In this document: piece by piece, positions 1 through 13,217 of the stretch
How the letters are laid out: every line of letters starts with the position of its first letter
Numbering within the stretch: position 1 is the stretch's first letter
Source of the DNA: Cokeromyces recurvatus
Lineage: Eukaryota; Mucoromycota; Mucoromycetes; Mucorales; Mucoraceae
Direction: 5' to 3'
Assembly: GCF_025118155.1 (NCBI RefSeq)
Contig: NW_026251397.1
Location: 62,001 to 126,000, forward strand
DNA: 64,000 nt
The notes under the pieces: generated by a model
The model's input: the letters and a program-made list of their open reading frames with translations, nothing else
The model's database searches: none
What the model was told of the DNA's origin: nothing
Program-made: the position numbers and the translations under genes

Positions 1-1872
1 CTCCACCACATCACCTATTGTTCCTACTCTACAGTCAGTGAGTGGCCCATCCACTCCAACTACTGCTACAGCAGTGAATAATACCTCTAGTCAAAGTACA
101 CCACTTGGAATGAAAACAAAGTCAAAGAATGAGGTAGTGATATAATAAATATGATTTCTGTCTATATCTGTGTATATATTGATTGAATACTTATTATAGG
201 ATCGTCGTACGATTAAAAGGAAAAAATTATCACCTATGAGTAGTACAGCTACCCCTTCAGAAGTCTTTCATAGAAATTTAGTAGATGCAGTCTCTAATGT
301 AGAAGGTATACAAGTAGTTACAGATTTAATTAAAAAAAAAAAAAAAAAAAAAAAAAGGATTTATTACTTAAAAGAATGAATAGATTCTGATGAAAATGAA
401 CAATATGTTTATCCTTATAGTGGCAATAATACAGATACAACAGCAGCTACATACCATATAAATTCAAAAGATACCCTTCATCGTACTACTTCATCTACAT
501 TATATCGACCTCAATCTACACGCTCATTTGCAAATATGAGCCAATACTCGTCACATGATCCATCTACAAGAAGATTATCCACCTCTGCTGGATTTTTAGG
601 CGATTTCTTTCGTCCACTTTTATTTAAGAGTAAATCAGAATCAAGAGCAACAGCAGCAGCAGCAACAACAAGTTCATTATACAATAAACAAGTTCAAAAT
701 GAAGATCATTTATTAGCAAGACCTAAACTTCGTAGCTATATCATGGATCATCCTTTTCATAGTCAAACAAAGTCATTACACTATCATCATGAATGGCTTG
801 ATGGAAATAAATACAGTCCACCTTTATATCATAAACAACGTCCACATCATCATAAAATGTATTGCAATTATGGTTCAGTTGTAGATGGTGGTTATACAAC
901 AGATGATGAAGAAGCTCAACATTTACTAGTTCCTCCACCTCCACCAACACCAACATCACCAGCACCACCACCATTACCTCTTTATAACAACAGTCGAAGA
1001 TTTCAACATATAAATAAACGTAGTAATAGTAGTAGTCATAGTAGTCATAGGAAAAAGAAAAGCACATGGTAAATGTGACTATATATATAAAGGCATATCA
1101 TATATTTATATATTAATCACTACATATACATATACATATTTATTTACAGTTCAGGACTATTATGTAATCTGTTAAGGATCCTTTCAATTATGATATTGAT
1201 TTTACTATTATGTCTTTCTTATTTTGCAAAACCACTTTATGATATTCATGTTGAAATGGGACGTGTTTTATCTTCTGATAAAGAACTTATATTTGATTTA
1301 CATGTGAATGCGATGAATGATAATATATGGACAGTTTATATAGCAGATGCAGATATTAGTGTCTTTGCCTTCAGTCAAGTTGTACCTTTATCATCTAGTA
1401 GATTCAATGACAATAGAATTGGAGTTGCAGATCCAGCAGAATATTTAGGAAGTTTTTATCATTTTGATGAACCTTTATCATTTCCCTCCACTTTCTTCTT
1501 TTCTAAAAGGCCACCAGAGGACGCCATCAGTCAAATTCGTATTAAATCGCCTGGAGCAGATAAAAGCGGGAATGAACGATGGTAAATAAATAAATAAGTA
1601 AATATATATATATACATGTATAGGATGGTAAACCATTGTATGTATTCCTATTTAGGTCACGTATGATTCGTTATCCTTATGGACTCGTTGTGAGAGGTGT
1701 TTTAAGATATAAACTATTTGGATTTTTAAGCCCATATCCTCAGTCAACTACTATTTGTGATGTTGTACGAGTAAATCCTGCTACTGGGAAAGTGACTGAA
1801 GACCCTGATCAAGGAGGCTATTGCTTATCCTATGGAGAAAATGCTACTACTACTGCGACTGTATATAAATAA
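1..1872 (+). CDS. VAC7: Vac7-like vacuolar membrane protein, 3' part (5' end outside window)
   Basis: Likely homologue of fungal Vac7, the vacuolar membrane activator of the Fab1 PtdIns(3,5)P2 kinase complex. Exons read as 1-133, 200-305, 384-1068, 1150-1581 and 1656-1872; the frame is kept across all four introns. The N-terminal part is low-complexity Ser/Thr/Pro sequence, typical of the cytosolic part of Vac7. An acidic EDSDENEQYVY stretch, encoded across the intron at 306-383, resembles the conserved acid-aromatic motif of the family. A hydrophobic membrane segment (IMILILLLCLSYF, about 1185-1225) is followed by a conserved C-terminal domain of the LEA-like type with the core FDLHVNAMNDNIWTVYIADA. 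That single-pass layout with a lumenal domain fits Vac7; the related Tag1 is the alternative. The start lies left of the window. The gene converges on the RPA32 gene with only 17 bp between stop codons. Confidence 0.65.
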
Positions 1873-1889
1873 AGCACCCATTATTTATT

Positions 1890-3021
1890 TATTTATTTAT
1901 TAATTTAAAAAAGCCATCTCCAACAGTATAAATTTGACCTTCACTTGATAAATCTTCAATGGTTTGAATTATTTTTGTTTCGTTAAATTCATCTTTTAAA
2001 TTATAAATAAGAGCTTGAATATGACAGCCTACATCATGATTACCATAAGATTGAATAGCTCTTTTTATAATTTCATTTGCATTTGTTTTTGATAAGAATA
2101 AAGACTTGATAGAATATTAAATAAGTCATCAAATAGTGCAGATAGATTTAATACTTTTTTTTTTTTTTTTTTTTTTTAAACTTACAACAGAGGATAAAGT
2201 GTTTTGACTAGAGAAAGTTAAATGAGAATGAATAGCACTTAAAAAATGGAACGTCATTTCATTAAAATCTTCAATAGGCACAATACAAGTGACTACACAA
2301 GTTGTACGTTGATTAACATGTTGTATACGTCCAAAGAGTTTTACATAGCAATCACGTCTTTTGTTTACAGTGTCAAAAAGAAAGAAAGAAAGAAAGACGG
2401 TTAATGTATGCTATATATATTATAAGCAATCACTTATTACCTGAAGATATCTTGAACTTCTTTATCGTCTTTTATTTCTTCTTCGGTTGAATTATTATAT
2501 TTCAAGTCAGTCCAATAACGAGCATCTATCATACCAGTACCATCTTCAATAGAAAATGCAATATGACTTTCATGCTTAATAACAGTACGAATAATACCAA
2601 TAATAGAAATCTGTATATATTCATCATGATAAGTTATATACTCTATTAATAAATAGATAATAATTATACATTTGTAATCTCTTGTTGATCAATAAAAAAC
2701 TGGTCTCCATTTTGAACTGTTACATTCTTTATCTGTTTAATAGTTACATGACGGCAAGTTCTATTATTATAATTAAGAACATGCTGAGCACCTTTCTTTA
2801 TCATTTATATATAGATGTTAACATTATTCACGAATTATATAGGCATTGTTTCTATTGTACTTTTTTACTAGCTATATTTCCTTCATGGATCACTTTACTC
2901 ATATCCAAATCTTCAAAACTATTACTAATAGAATCTATATATGTGTATGTATGTATGTATGTATATCTATTTTAGTCAATCGTATATAATCCTATATATG
3001 TCTATATAACAGACCTTCCAT
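1890..3021 (-). CDS. RFA2: Replication protein A 32 kDa subunit
   Basis: Middle subunit of the heterotrimeric single-stranded DNA-binding complex RPA, acting in nuclear replication, repair and recombination. Read on the minus strand, the protein begins MEDSISNSFEDLD (start at 3021, first intron after only 7 coding bases). An OB-fold follows: KGAQHVLNYNN, then VTIKQIKNV, SIIGIIRTVIKHES, FSIEDGTGMIDARYW. The helix IVPIEDFNEMTFHFLSAIHS and the C-terminal winged-helix end DLSSEGQIYTVGDGFF complete it. This order matches human RPA2, including the family's AQH and ED-N-F motifs. Several short introns interrupt it; one holds a sense-strand poly(A) tract at 2157-2177. The phosphorylatable N-terminus is short and acidic/Ser-rich. 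It is divergent from PCCB, sharing a 310 bp intergenic region. Confidence 0.88.
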
Positions 3022-3331
3022 TTTTTTTCTTCTTTTCTTTTTATTGTTGTCAAATAAAGTAATAACAACAAGAAAGAAAGAAAAGAGAAAAAAAAACGTA
3101 GCTTTCATATTCATATACACACATATATATATATTTATAGGCGTCATCTAAAAAATACTAATAATAGTCAATATATCACAGTGAAGTATATCCTATTGTA
3201 TGTGTATTTGATAGGATCACAAAAGAATGCCCGTTATTAATAGCAGTAAATGAAAAAAAAAGTCACAGGAAGCAACACTAATAACTAATTATCTTTTGAG
3301 TTACTTTATTTACATGTATTTTGTTAGTGCA
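3022..3331. promoter_or_regulatory. Shared divergent promoter region RFA2 / PCCB
   Basis: The 310 bp between the divergent starts of RFA2 (3021, minus) and PCCB (3332, plus) must hold both promoters. It contains pyrimidine-rich and purine-rich runs at 3021-3095 and TA-repeat stretches around 3121-3140. No defined factor site is recognised. The exact limits are inferred from the start codons, not from transcripts. Confidence 0.4.
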
Positions 3332-4980
3332 ATGCTTAGATCAGCAATAAAAATAACAAGATGTGGTTCCATTAAAGTCAAGCGAGTTTCTAATTTACAT
3401 GAAATTTGTAGAATTGTAAAGACATTATCTTTTTTTAAAAAAAAAAGCAAGATAAAAGTATCTTTTATATATATTTTTATATACATATAAATATTTACAT
3501 ACACATATATTTATTTATATAAGAGTCGGAATTACTATGCAGCTTCTACACTCATTAATGAAAAAAGAAAAGAAAGTTTACTAGGAGGAGGGAAAACAAA
3601 GCAAGATGCTCAACATGCAAAAGTAAATAATGAATTCACAAATTTTAAATTTAATTTTATTTTACTCAATTCAAATGGGGATAGGGAAAATTGACAGCAC
3701 GAGAAAGAATCCAACTATTATTAGATAAAGGGTCCTTTCGAGAATATGATGCCTTTGTTGAACATGCCTGTACTGATTTTAATATGGAAGAAACTAAAAT
3801 AGCGGGTGATGGTGTGGTAGCTGGACATGGTACTGTTTATGGTCGTCGAATATTTGTTTATAGTCAAGATTTTACTGTCTTTGGAGGCTCACTCAGTCGT
3901 ACAAATGCAAATAAGATTGTGAAAGTAATGGATCAGGCTTTATTAGTAGGAGCGCCTGTGATCGGACTTCAGGATTCTGGAGGAGCTCGTATTCAAGAAG
4001 GTGTTGATTCTCTTGCAGGGTATGCTGATATCTTTCAAAGGAATGTACTTGCTTCAGGTGTCATTCCACAAATTTCTCTTATCATGGGACCTTGTGCAGG
4101 TGGTGCAGTCTATTCACCTGCTTTAACTGATTTTACATTTATGGTTCAGGATACTTCATCCATGTTTGTAACAGGACCTGATGTAGTCAAGACAGTTACA
4201 AATGAACAAGTCTCTCAAGAGGCATTAGGAGGTGCTCGAATTCATACTACAAAATCAGGTGTAGCTCATCTTTCCTTTACAAATGACATTGAAGCCTTAC
4301 AGAATCTGAGGGAATTTTTAACCTATTTACCTTCTTCAAATCGTGATCCAGTTCCAAAGCAATCCTGTGAAGATCCTATAGATCGACAGGATGAAGCTTT
4401 AGATACTATTATACCCTCTAACTCGAGTCTTGCCTATGATATGAAAGAAGTGATTCATAGAGTAAAAAAAAAAAAAAAAAAAAAAGAAAGAAATTGAATT
4501 AAGAACTCTTTTTCTATTTTTTTTATTTATTGATTTATTTGATTCATATGTATATACACATATATAGATAGTAGATATTCATTCTTTCTTTGAAATATCA
4601 CCTTTCTTTGCAAGTAATATATTAATAGGATTTGCTAGATTAAATGGAGAATCAGTAGGTATTATAGCTAATCAACCTTTAGTTTCTTCTGGTGCCCTTG
4701 ATATGGATGCTTCTATAAAGGCAGCTCGATTCATACGTTTTTGTGATGCATTTCATATACCTTTAATTACGTTAGTGGATGTACCTGGATTTATGCCTGG
4801 AACAAGTCAAGAACATTCTGGTATTATACGACATGGAGCTAAATTATTATATGCCTATTGTGAAGCCACTGTTCCTAAATTAACTGTCATTACACGCAAG
4901 GCCTATGGAGGTGCCTATATAGTGATGAGTTCAAAACATCTACGTGGTGATTACAAGTAATGTATAAATATATATATATT

Positions 4981-5011
<31 letters not shown>

Positions 5012-5426
5012 ATATATATATGATACGTATTATGCACATACATACATACACACATTTGTATATATTTATACTTGTATTAATTATTTCATCTCTTAGTATT
5101 GCATGGCCTACTGCTGAAATTGCAGTAATGGGAGCAACAGGAGCAGTAGAGATTATATTTAGAAAACATCCAGATAAAGCGGCAATGAGAAAAGAATATA
5201 AAAACAAGTTTACTACACCTCTTTTTGCAGCTAAAAAAGGATATTTAGATGATATTATTCAACCAAGGTAATAAAGTAAAAGAAGGGTTACTCTCATTTA
5301 CTTGTATTCATTTATTTTAATTCTCCTTTTAGCGAAACACGTATAAAACTGATTGAACAATTAGATGTACTGAAAACGAAAGCTTTAAAAAACCCCTGGA
5401 AAAAGCATGGAAATATACCACTCTAA
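3332..5426 (+). CDS. PCCB: Propionyl-CoA carboxylase beta chain, mitochondrial
   Basis: Carboxyltransferase subunit of propionyl-CoA carboxylase, which converts propionyl-CoA to methylmalonyl-CoA in mitochondria; needed for odd-chain fatty acid and branched amino acid breakdown. Exons 3332-3415, 3524-3622, 3685-4461, 4568-4956, 5097-5267 and 5333-5426 give 537 codons, close to the human 539. The N-terminus [18 protein letters not shown] is basic and hydroxylated, as in a mitochondrial presequence; an in-frame ATG at 3296 is an alternative start. The two acyl-CoA carboxyltransferase halves are clear: [32 protein letters not shown], then [33 protein letters not shown] and the end [12 protein letters not shown]. 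The biotin-carrying alpha chain is not in the window. A sense poly(A) run at the donor of intron 3 makes a false Lys-rich tail if read through. Confidence 0.95.
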
Positions 5427-6366
5427 ATTTTAATTGAACACATGTTTTTCAGTCATTTTATTAGTAGTTAGAGTAGAGTAGAGAAACAAAACTAAGAATA
5501 TGTTTGGGGGGAGGAGGAGAAGGAGAGAGGCGGTGGTGGTGGTGGTGTTGGGGGGAAGGGAAAAATTACTAAATTTATTTTAAACTTCGTACAATAGTGT
5601 CAATTACCCTAAATAAAATGTTTGTAATAAATCAAAAAATATAGACCTTTCCAACTATGAAATTAGTCGACCAAGTAAATATTAATTATTTATGACTCAT
5701 ATTACATAAACAATTCTTTTCAAATTCATTAGAATCTGATAAGTAGAATAGGTTTAGTCATTGTAGTATTAGATAAGAAAGGAAATTTCCTTTTTCTTTT
5801 TTTAATACTCAACTTTAGGATGGGAATTACAAAAAGGGGAGAAAGTGAGACGGAGCTTGAATATAAATTCTCCCATGCAAACTATTATTTCCGTCGTCGT
5901 ATCTTTGTGGGGGAGTGGAATAATAGTAATTAAATCAAAAATTAAATCTTCCGTGTCAATTATTAATAAACTTTTTTTTTTTTTTTTACAATTCTTTTTG
6001 TTCTACCAATCATATTCAAAAATTTTATACACTCTATTAGATGATGAGAACATCTTGTTGTTAATAGACCTAGATAGTTAAGGTTTATTAGCGAATAGAA
6101 ATCGTTTGATTTTAAAACAATATCTAATGATAATGCTGTTTCGAAAACTTTTTTAGTGTGATACACGATGTCAAGGCAACGTTCGTCATTTGATACAAAG
6201 CATTTTTATTACCAAAAAAAAAAAAACTTTAAAAAAAAAAATAAGGGCATAAGATTTATTTATTTTTATTTTATTTTTTTGAGAGAGAACGTATAGGGCT
6301 TTTTATTTCTTTTTCTTCATCTTTTCCTTTTCTTTTTGAAGTAATCGATTTATTATTTAAAAAAAA
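5427..6366. other. Intergenic region between PCCB and the GATA factor gene
   Basis: No credible gene. It holds a striking G-rich purine tract at 5506-5560, 80 bp after the PCCB stop, and then AT-rich sequence with A and T runs (about 5972-5987, 6214-6226, 6229-6241). A T/C-rich stretch at about 6300-6345 lies just before the GATA factor start and is probably its promoter or 5' UTR. Confidence 0.6.
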
Positions 6367-7536
6367 ATGTATTCAAATAATGACCAACACGTATTTACAA
6401 TGGATTTAAATTCACTTTTAATGACGTCTTTAGATGATCTCTTGTTGGATTCAATGTCAATATTAAATTATAATCATGAACAACAACATTATAACATGGA
6501 ATCGAGTGGCGAAGATTTATATTTAATATCGTCTAATATTATTAATAATAATAATTTACGATATCAGCAAAATATAAATAACGATATTTACTATCAACAA
6601 CCATTCAATGATATTATATCATTACCACCTTCTTTAGATGCCTCTTCTTCATTATTATTTAAAGATACTACTTCCTTGGATTATTTGGGCTTTGATACTA
6701 TTACACTTAGTGATACTAATCATTTACCTTCAACTACTTCAAATCATGTATTTGATTCTGATGAATCACGCTTTAGTGAATCAAACCATGAAGAAGACGA
6801 AGAAGAAGAAGAAGAAGCATTCCTTTCTCCTGTTCATTCACCTTCTACTCTAATGGCTCTGTCAAGTCCAGAACATTCAACAACAATGACTGTAGATGAA
6901 GAAAAAGCATTGGAACAAAATAAAACTCAGATTAATCCTGCTTCTAACACTACTGCTACTGCTACTACTGCTACTGCTACTACTGCTACTGCTACTACTT
7001 TACTACAATTGTCAGCTGAAGATGATGATGAAGAAGAAGAAGAAGAAGAAAACAATGCGAATACTCATAGTGATGATGATGATGATCGCATTCTATTATC
7101 TGAATTAGAAGAAGAAGAAGACAACTCCTCTGACTCTGATTGGGAAATAAATTTAAAAACATCAATCATGATGCCAATAAATCATGTTGCCGCCGCTGCT
7201 ACTGCTGCCGCTGCTGCCAAGAAGAAGAAAAAGAAGAATACCAAAAATAGCAATCTAAAAAAGAAAAGTTCATTCCTTTCTACAGGATATGAAGTTAAAT
7301 GTAGTAACTGTGAAACTACGAATACACCTTTATGGAGACGTAATCCTGATGGTAGTCCACTCTGTAATGCATGTGGTCTTTTCTTTAAGCTTCATGGTAA
7401 AGTTCGTCCACTGAGTTTGAAAACGGACATTATTAAGAAAAGGAATAGATCTACGTCTTCTTCCAGTCAACGTCGTAGTATTGACAAGAGGAAAACGATA
7501 AATAACAAGAAGAATAAAAAAAGAAAAAGACCTTAA
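6367..7536 (+). CDS. GATA-type zinc finger transcription factor
   Basis: Single-exon gene of 389 residues. The C-terminal third carries one GATA zinc finger, CSNC-X17-CNAC (about residues 316-340), with the family core [10 protein letters not shown] and the following [11 protein letters not shown], then a very basic tail. The 17-residue loop and this core place it with the AreA/Nit2/Gaf1 group that controls nitrogen-source genes; which paralogue cannot be told. The N-terminal two thirds is acidic and low in complexity: repeated Glu and Asp runs, a Thr-Ala tract from an (ACTGCT)n-like repeat at 6946-7000, and an Ala/Lys-rich linker at about 7190-7240. These acidic blocks could act as activation domains. 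Trinucleotide runs such as GAA and GAT explain several false overlapping ORFs. Start chosen as the first ATG, directly after an A-rich leader. Confidence 0.88.
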   Translation: MYSNNDQHVFTMDLNSLLMTSLDDLLLDSMSILNYNHEQQHYNMESSGEDLYLISSNIINNNNLRYQQNINNDIYYQQPFNDIISLPPSLDASSSLLFKDTTSLDYLGFDTITLSDTNHLPSTTSNHVFDSDESRFSESNHEEDEEEEEEAFLSPVHSPSTLMALSSPEHSTTMTVDEEKALEQNKTQINPASNTTATATTATATTATATTLLQLSAEDDDEEEEEEENNANTHSDDDDDRILLSELEEEEDNSSDSDWEINLKTSIMMPINHVAAAATAAAAAKKKKKKNTKNSNLKKKSSFLSTGYEVKCSNCETTNTPLWRRNPDGSPLCNACGLFFKLHGKVRPLSLKTDIIKKRNRSTSSSSQRRSIDKRKTINNKKNKKRKRP

Positions 7537-10226
7537 ATAAAATAATAAAAATAAAAAAAGAAGACGAAGAAGAGATAGATAGTGTTGAAGAGCAAGAAGA
7601 ATGTAGAGAGATATATACAGTATACACACACACATACATACATACATACACACACACATGCATGCAAAATTATACAATATCTCGTATTTTATTAGCCCCT
7701 CCTCCCCCCTCCCATTTAGTAGTCTCTCTCATTATTATTTACATACCAAAAAAACTACTTTTTTGTTATTGTTGTATATAGTCAATAAAGAATCTTTTGT
7801 TTATATAAATTAACTAGAATATCGGTGAAACTCAAATGACCTTATCAAATACTTGTATACTTCTTCTTCCCCTTTTGTCTATATTTATTCATATACAAAT
7901 AGATAATAGATAGGTACAAATATGGAATATTAAATAAGGCACGTGCGTAGGTAAAATGCCGCTTGTACATAATTGTCTCATTTTTTTTTGTGGCACAAAT
8001 AGACATCTATTTTTACTAAATTCCTTATAAATTCTATTATTTTATTTAATAATGTATAACATTGATTCTTTTTTTTTTTGTCTTATTAAAATAACATAAT
8101 TGCAAACAGTGTTAGTTATTAGAAAAACAGGTTAAACTTCTAATTTATAAAAGTAAAACAATGAAAACAATGAAAAAAAAAAAAGTTTGATTAAGGTGTT
8201 ATTATCCTCCAGCAAGGTTTCAGATTTACTCTTATTTTACAGTGGACAACAGTCTAGCCATCTTGCAAGTGGTTTGGATATCAAGATAGTTTCAGCAACT
8301 AAAGAAGTATTAGCGTTATATAGGATGCATATTTATTTGCAAGAGTCATAGAGATGATATATATTTGTATTTATATACTATTTGACAGTGGTTTATTAGT
8401 TATTATTGTAATCTTTTCAAAGCATCTCTTACTCAACTCAAAAAATCCCTTTGAAAAAAAGGAATAGAAAGAATTCCAAAACTACCTGTTAAAGGTAAAT
8501 CGAGAATTAAAATTTATTTGAAATAACTTGTTCAGTCATCCTCGGAAACTGCTAAAACAAGTAACCAACCTTTTTTTTTTTGAGTTATGTCAGTCTTGAG
8601 TTTAAGGAAGTTAAACTAATAATCCAATTTATTGGGGCAAAAATGTGTTAGAAGTGGGGAAGGGAGGGAAGGTTATGAATAGGTATTAATTAATGTCTAT
8701 TATTAATCATAACCAAAGTAAAAGATGATTTGTAAGAGTAATTTTTTTTTTTCAATGATGATGTCGTTTATTTTGAATTATTTTAGCAAAGTTACTTTGT
8801 TATATACCAAACAGGCCAATTAATAAAATTACTTTATGACCTACAGAAAAAAAAAATTGAAAGATCTATATATAGTTTGTTAACTCTGGGCATTTAAGTC
8901 GGTATAATACTGTAAATGATTTGGCTGGGAAAACTACACATCCATTTAGTAACAGAATTATTATATAATTACTTGTTATCTCTTAGGAAGTATTACAGAA
9001 AGGAATATCAAAACTACTAACATTAAACATTGCCAAAAGAAAAAAAAACGGGTAACTAATTTATAACATGTTTCCATAGATAAAATGATTATCAAGATAC
9101 ACACATGTTAAGTATATAATACTATTTCTTGATGGAAATTTTTTCTTTTTTTTTTTTTTTACAAGTATTAGCTGTTTTTTTTTTGAGAGTATTTCAACTT
9201 TAAACGCGTATTTATTCAATTTATATAACTATGATAGTTACGAGACTAAATTATCTCGGCCAAACATGCTTATTCATTAATACTATTTCGTTGTAGGTTC
9301 TGAATTTAACATAAACTATACAACAAGCAATAATTACTTTATTTCTTTGTTTTTACTAAAGTCTTACATGGAAATAGAATACATGTATTATATATACTTT
9401 TGAATGTTTGAAGGTATTTCATCACTAGAAACTTCAAATCCTTGGATTGTAATGCCCTGCATATACATATATAACTTGTCGTGTCCCGTCATAAAATACT
9501 ATGAGAAACCGAAATTGGTAACCGTAGTAGTAGTAATAAAAACCATAGTTTCTTGATTTGAGATACTTTATTTTTTCTACCAAGAATAATTCAGATAGTA
9601 CAAATCATATAGACAAGTTTTAGATTTGTTACTTAAATAATTAGTATATAACGGGCTCTATATTATTTGCCATGTATAGGTGTAGTTAAAAAAAATCTTC
9701 TCAAACCTGTTCAATCAAAAATTGGGAAAAAAAAAGAGTATTTATCATCAGCTAATTATACACTTGCAAGTGTAATAGAGTGAGACTCTATCTTTTGTTA
9801 AAAACACACACACACACAAGTAAATAAAAAGAGAAGGATAAAAAAGTAAATATCTTGTATGGATATTCTGTAATTTTTAATTTTAGAATATCCTGCAATA
9901 AGTTTAATAAAATATAGACACTCTATTTGACAAATGTTACTTAAGCAAGTCAATAAAATAGGATAGTTGGCTATTATGTACTAACAATACTATGTACAAA
10001 TGAATAATGATAACTGTTAAAATAGATAATTTCGCAAAATAAAAAAATAAAAAAAAAAATGAACCTATAGTTACAAACATAAAAAGAATGTAAAAATTAT
10101 TTTCTTTTCTTTTTCTTTTTTAAATATTTCTTTATTTACTTATTTTATTTTATTTTTTTTTTTAAGAAAAGCAAAACTTTATTTGTTGAGAAATTATCCC
10201 TTTTTCTTTTTCTTTTTTTTTTTCGT
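7537..10226. other. Long intergenic region, no gene seen
   Basis: About 2.7 kb of AT-rich sequence without a convincing ORF, tRNA or transposon remnant on either strand. It includes a (CA)n/(CATA)n microsatellite at about 7622-7660, a C-rich pyrimidine tract at 7695-7713, a (CA)n run at about 9804-9819, and many short A and T homopolymers. The last 100 bp before 10227 are strongly T-rich and probably part of the MAPKKK promoter or leader. Confidence 0.6.
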
Positions 10227-13217
10227 ATGAAAAGTGATAACAAACAACAACAAGTTGTTTGGTCTTCTGAGAATGTTACAAATTGGCTAATTTCAAATGG
10301 CTGGAGTTCTCTTGTAAATGCATTTAATGGTAATGAACAATTATTCTATAAAAAGAATAGATTTGTTTTTAATAAAGAAAAGTTTAAATTAGAATACAAC
10401 ATTCAGCATGATCGTTTTCTTAATTTAAACATGGAAACTCTAAACGATTTATTAAAAAATACAGACATTTCAACACTAGACAAGCAACAACTTGTTACTG
10501 CTATACAAAAATTAAAAAGACAGAGTCAAGTAAGCTTATTTTTTTTTTTTTTTTTTTTTTTTTCATAAAACTAAATTATATTTCAGGTACAGCGATTAAA
10601 ACCACGTATTGCTATACCTTCATTTTTCAAACGAACTCCAAACCGTAATTCAAAAAGCTCTATTACAAGTACTTCAACTTATTCTTCAACTAATTCCTTA
10701 TTATTACCTACCACTACTGCTACAAATTATACTACTAATTTCGATATCACACAACATATACCCAAAAGAACATCATCAACTGAGACAAATATCTCGAAAC
10801 TACTCGAAAATTTTAATCCTTCAAGCACAACACTTTATTTATCATCTAAAAGACCAAAGAGTTCACGTATTAATGTTACTGATCCGGAAGTATTAAGCAA
10901 ATTATTTGGTAAACGATTACCAATATCACAACAGCCTCAAGATCATCGAATTCAGGTTACTTTAGATGCTGACACTTTTATTCGATTATGGATTAAACAT
11001 CCAAGTAATGCTCTTGATATTAAGCATGCTGTATTATTTAAATTAAATATTGACGCTGACCCGAATTATTTTTTATTTTATCATGAAAATGGGCCGCAAG
11101 CAAGTAAGATAGATAGATAGAGACAAATAATAAAGGCGTACCTTAATCTGGTTTTCTTTTTTCCCTTCTAATTTTAGATATTCCTTTAAATGATGATGAA
11201 TTAATATATGTATGCTATACTTCAGATGATAATCATACAAATCGAATTTTAGTTGTTCCAATAGAGGGCTATACTTTAGTTCAGCAATATCAAAATAATA
11301 GGTTTGTGTGTGTGTGTGTGTGCGTGTGTTTTACATAAAAAACGTAAAAGTATATAAATACATTTTTTTTTTTTTTTTTTTTTTTTTAGCTACATGACTC
11401 GATATATACTTATTCAGAATAGTCCAGTACCGAGTCCAATCTCTTCTTCTTCTATTACGGGTATTCAATTAATGGATCCTCATGAAGAATATAATGAAGA
11501 ACTATCACCTATTCCTTCTTCTAATTTTTGGACTACTACACCATCAACGCTAGATCAAGCAAAAGCTTCTACAGCATCCCCTTCTTCATCATGGTATGTT
11601 CATACCTCTAATGTATCATCTTCACCTGTAAGTACTCTATGGCCTGTAGGTGAACTACGTACAGAAAAAAGTGGTGATTCACCTGGTATGGAACGTATTA
11701 TAGAAGGTATTTCTTTATATGATCCTCCTACACCAATTCAAGATCAGCCTACATCTCAACTTCCTAATAACACAACAATACATGTTGAATCGCCTCCTTC
11801 TCCAAATGATACTGAAAAAAGGGCACTAAAGTTAGATAAAAGCAAAAACGATCAACCATTATTATCATCTTCTTCTTTTGATTTAGTATCAAAACAAACA
11901 AGTGAAGATGATATATTTGGTGAACGACCTTCAGTTGAAAAATTATATCAAAATATTGACAAATATTTACCTGGACATGATTTAGATAAAGAAATTTTGA
12001 TAGAAACAATCAATAATAATAATAATAATACAATTGCAATAACTGATATAATAGTGCCTACTGCGTCTAAACGATTATTAGGTCACCAACCTTCAGTTCG
12101 GGTTGTAGCGAAAGAAGCTCATCAACGATGGAAGCAAGCAGCAAATAACGTCATGATAGTCAATAACTTTATGCTACGACGTAAATCAACCAAGATGTGG
12201 GATCGACCTGTAGAGCGCGTCAAACCTGGAGAAGAGAATCGGATTATCTTACCAAACGGTATTACACCTACAAAGATGCAATGGATGAAAGGTAACCTTA
12301 TTGGGCGTGGATCATTTGGACGGGTCTATCATGCACTCAATATTGCCACAGGTGAATGGCTTGCAGTGAAAGAGGTAGACGTTGTGGTAACACAAGCAGA
12401 CAAACGGAATGCAGATCTTCAAGCTGCCTCGGATGCACTTTACCGTGAGATATCTTTATTGAAAGATTTGGACCATATGAATATTGTTCAATATATGGGA
12501 TATGATTGTAATACAGATGAGGGACAGATTTACATCTTTTTGGAATATGTTCCAGGTGGAAGTATTTCTAGTTTATTAAATCAATATAAATTCTTTGACG
12601 AACCGTTGATTAAGTTTTTCACAAGACAAATATTACAAGGATTACAATATTTACACGAACGCCATATTATCCATCGAGATATTAAAGGAGGCAATGTACT
12701 GATTGACCAAAATGGAATATGTAAGATAACAGACTTTGGTCTCTCCAAGAATCAGCAAGAAAGTGGAGTCTATGATCCACATTCAAATCATTCACAGATG
12801 AAGGGAACTCTTTACTGGATGGCACCAGAAGTATTAACAAATAACTATAGTGCTAAAGTAGATGTATGGAGTTTAGGATGTACAGTGTTAGAAATGATTA
12901 CAGGACAGCATCCTTGGACAGAACTCACTACATTAGCTGCTTTATATCAAATTGGATTACATAATGCACCAGATATACCTGACTATATCTCAAACGAAGC
13001 TAAGGAGTTCTTACAGCTATGTCTTAAAATGTAATATATATATATATATATATATATCATGTTCTTATAACCCAACTAACTCTCTCTCTCTCTCAATTTT
13101 AGTAAACCAGAAGATAGACCTACTGCAAGTGAATTATTACAGCATCCTTTTGTTCAAGTTGATCCAAATTTTAACTTTAAAGAATCTTTAAAACAACAAC
13201 AGCCTAAGCTAATTTAA
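10227..13217 (+). CDS. STE11: MAP kinase kinase kinase, Ste11/Byr2 type
   Basis: MAPKKK of the mating, filamentation and stress MAPK pathways. Exons 10227-10529, 10587-11103, 11178-11301, 11390-13030 and 13103-13217 join in frame into 899 codons. N-terminal SAM domain (residues about 8-98, VTNWLISNGWSSLVNAF), where Ste50-type adaptors bind. A Ras-association-like domain lies at about 223-315 (IQVTLDADTFIRLWIKH). After a Ser/Pro-rich linker comes the kinase domain with GRGSFGRVYHALN, the catalytic Lys in LAVKEVDV, HRDIKGGNVL, DFGLSK and MAPEVL, ending KPEDRPTASELLQHPFV. All catalytic residues are present. The SAM-RA-kinase order matches S. pombe Byr2 and Ste11. Introns 1 and 3 have long T runs at their 3' ends. 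The gene stands alone with large gaps on both sides. Confidence 0.93.

Noticed and set aside
741..1067. Minus-strand frame of 108 codons rich in Tyr, Val and Asp.
   Set aside because: It is antisense to a VAC7 exon and is made from the complement of its simple repeats; no domain.
4462..4497. Lys-rich C-terminus of the first large PCCB frame.
   Set aside because: It is intron sequence with a poly(A) run; the PCCB frame resumes at 4568 with the expected family sequence.
6638..7108. Leu- and Lys-rich plus-strand frames overlapping the GATA factor gene.
   Set aside because: They are out-of-frame readings of its GAA, GAT and ACTGCT trinucleotide repeats.
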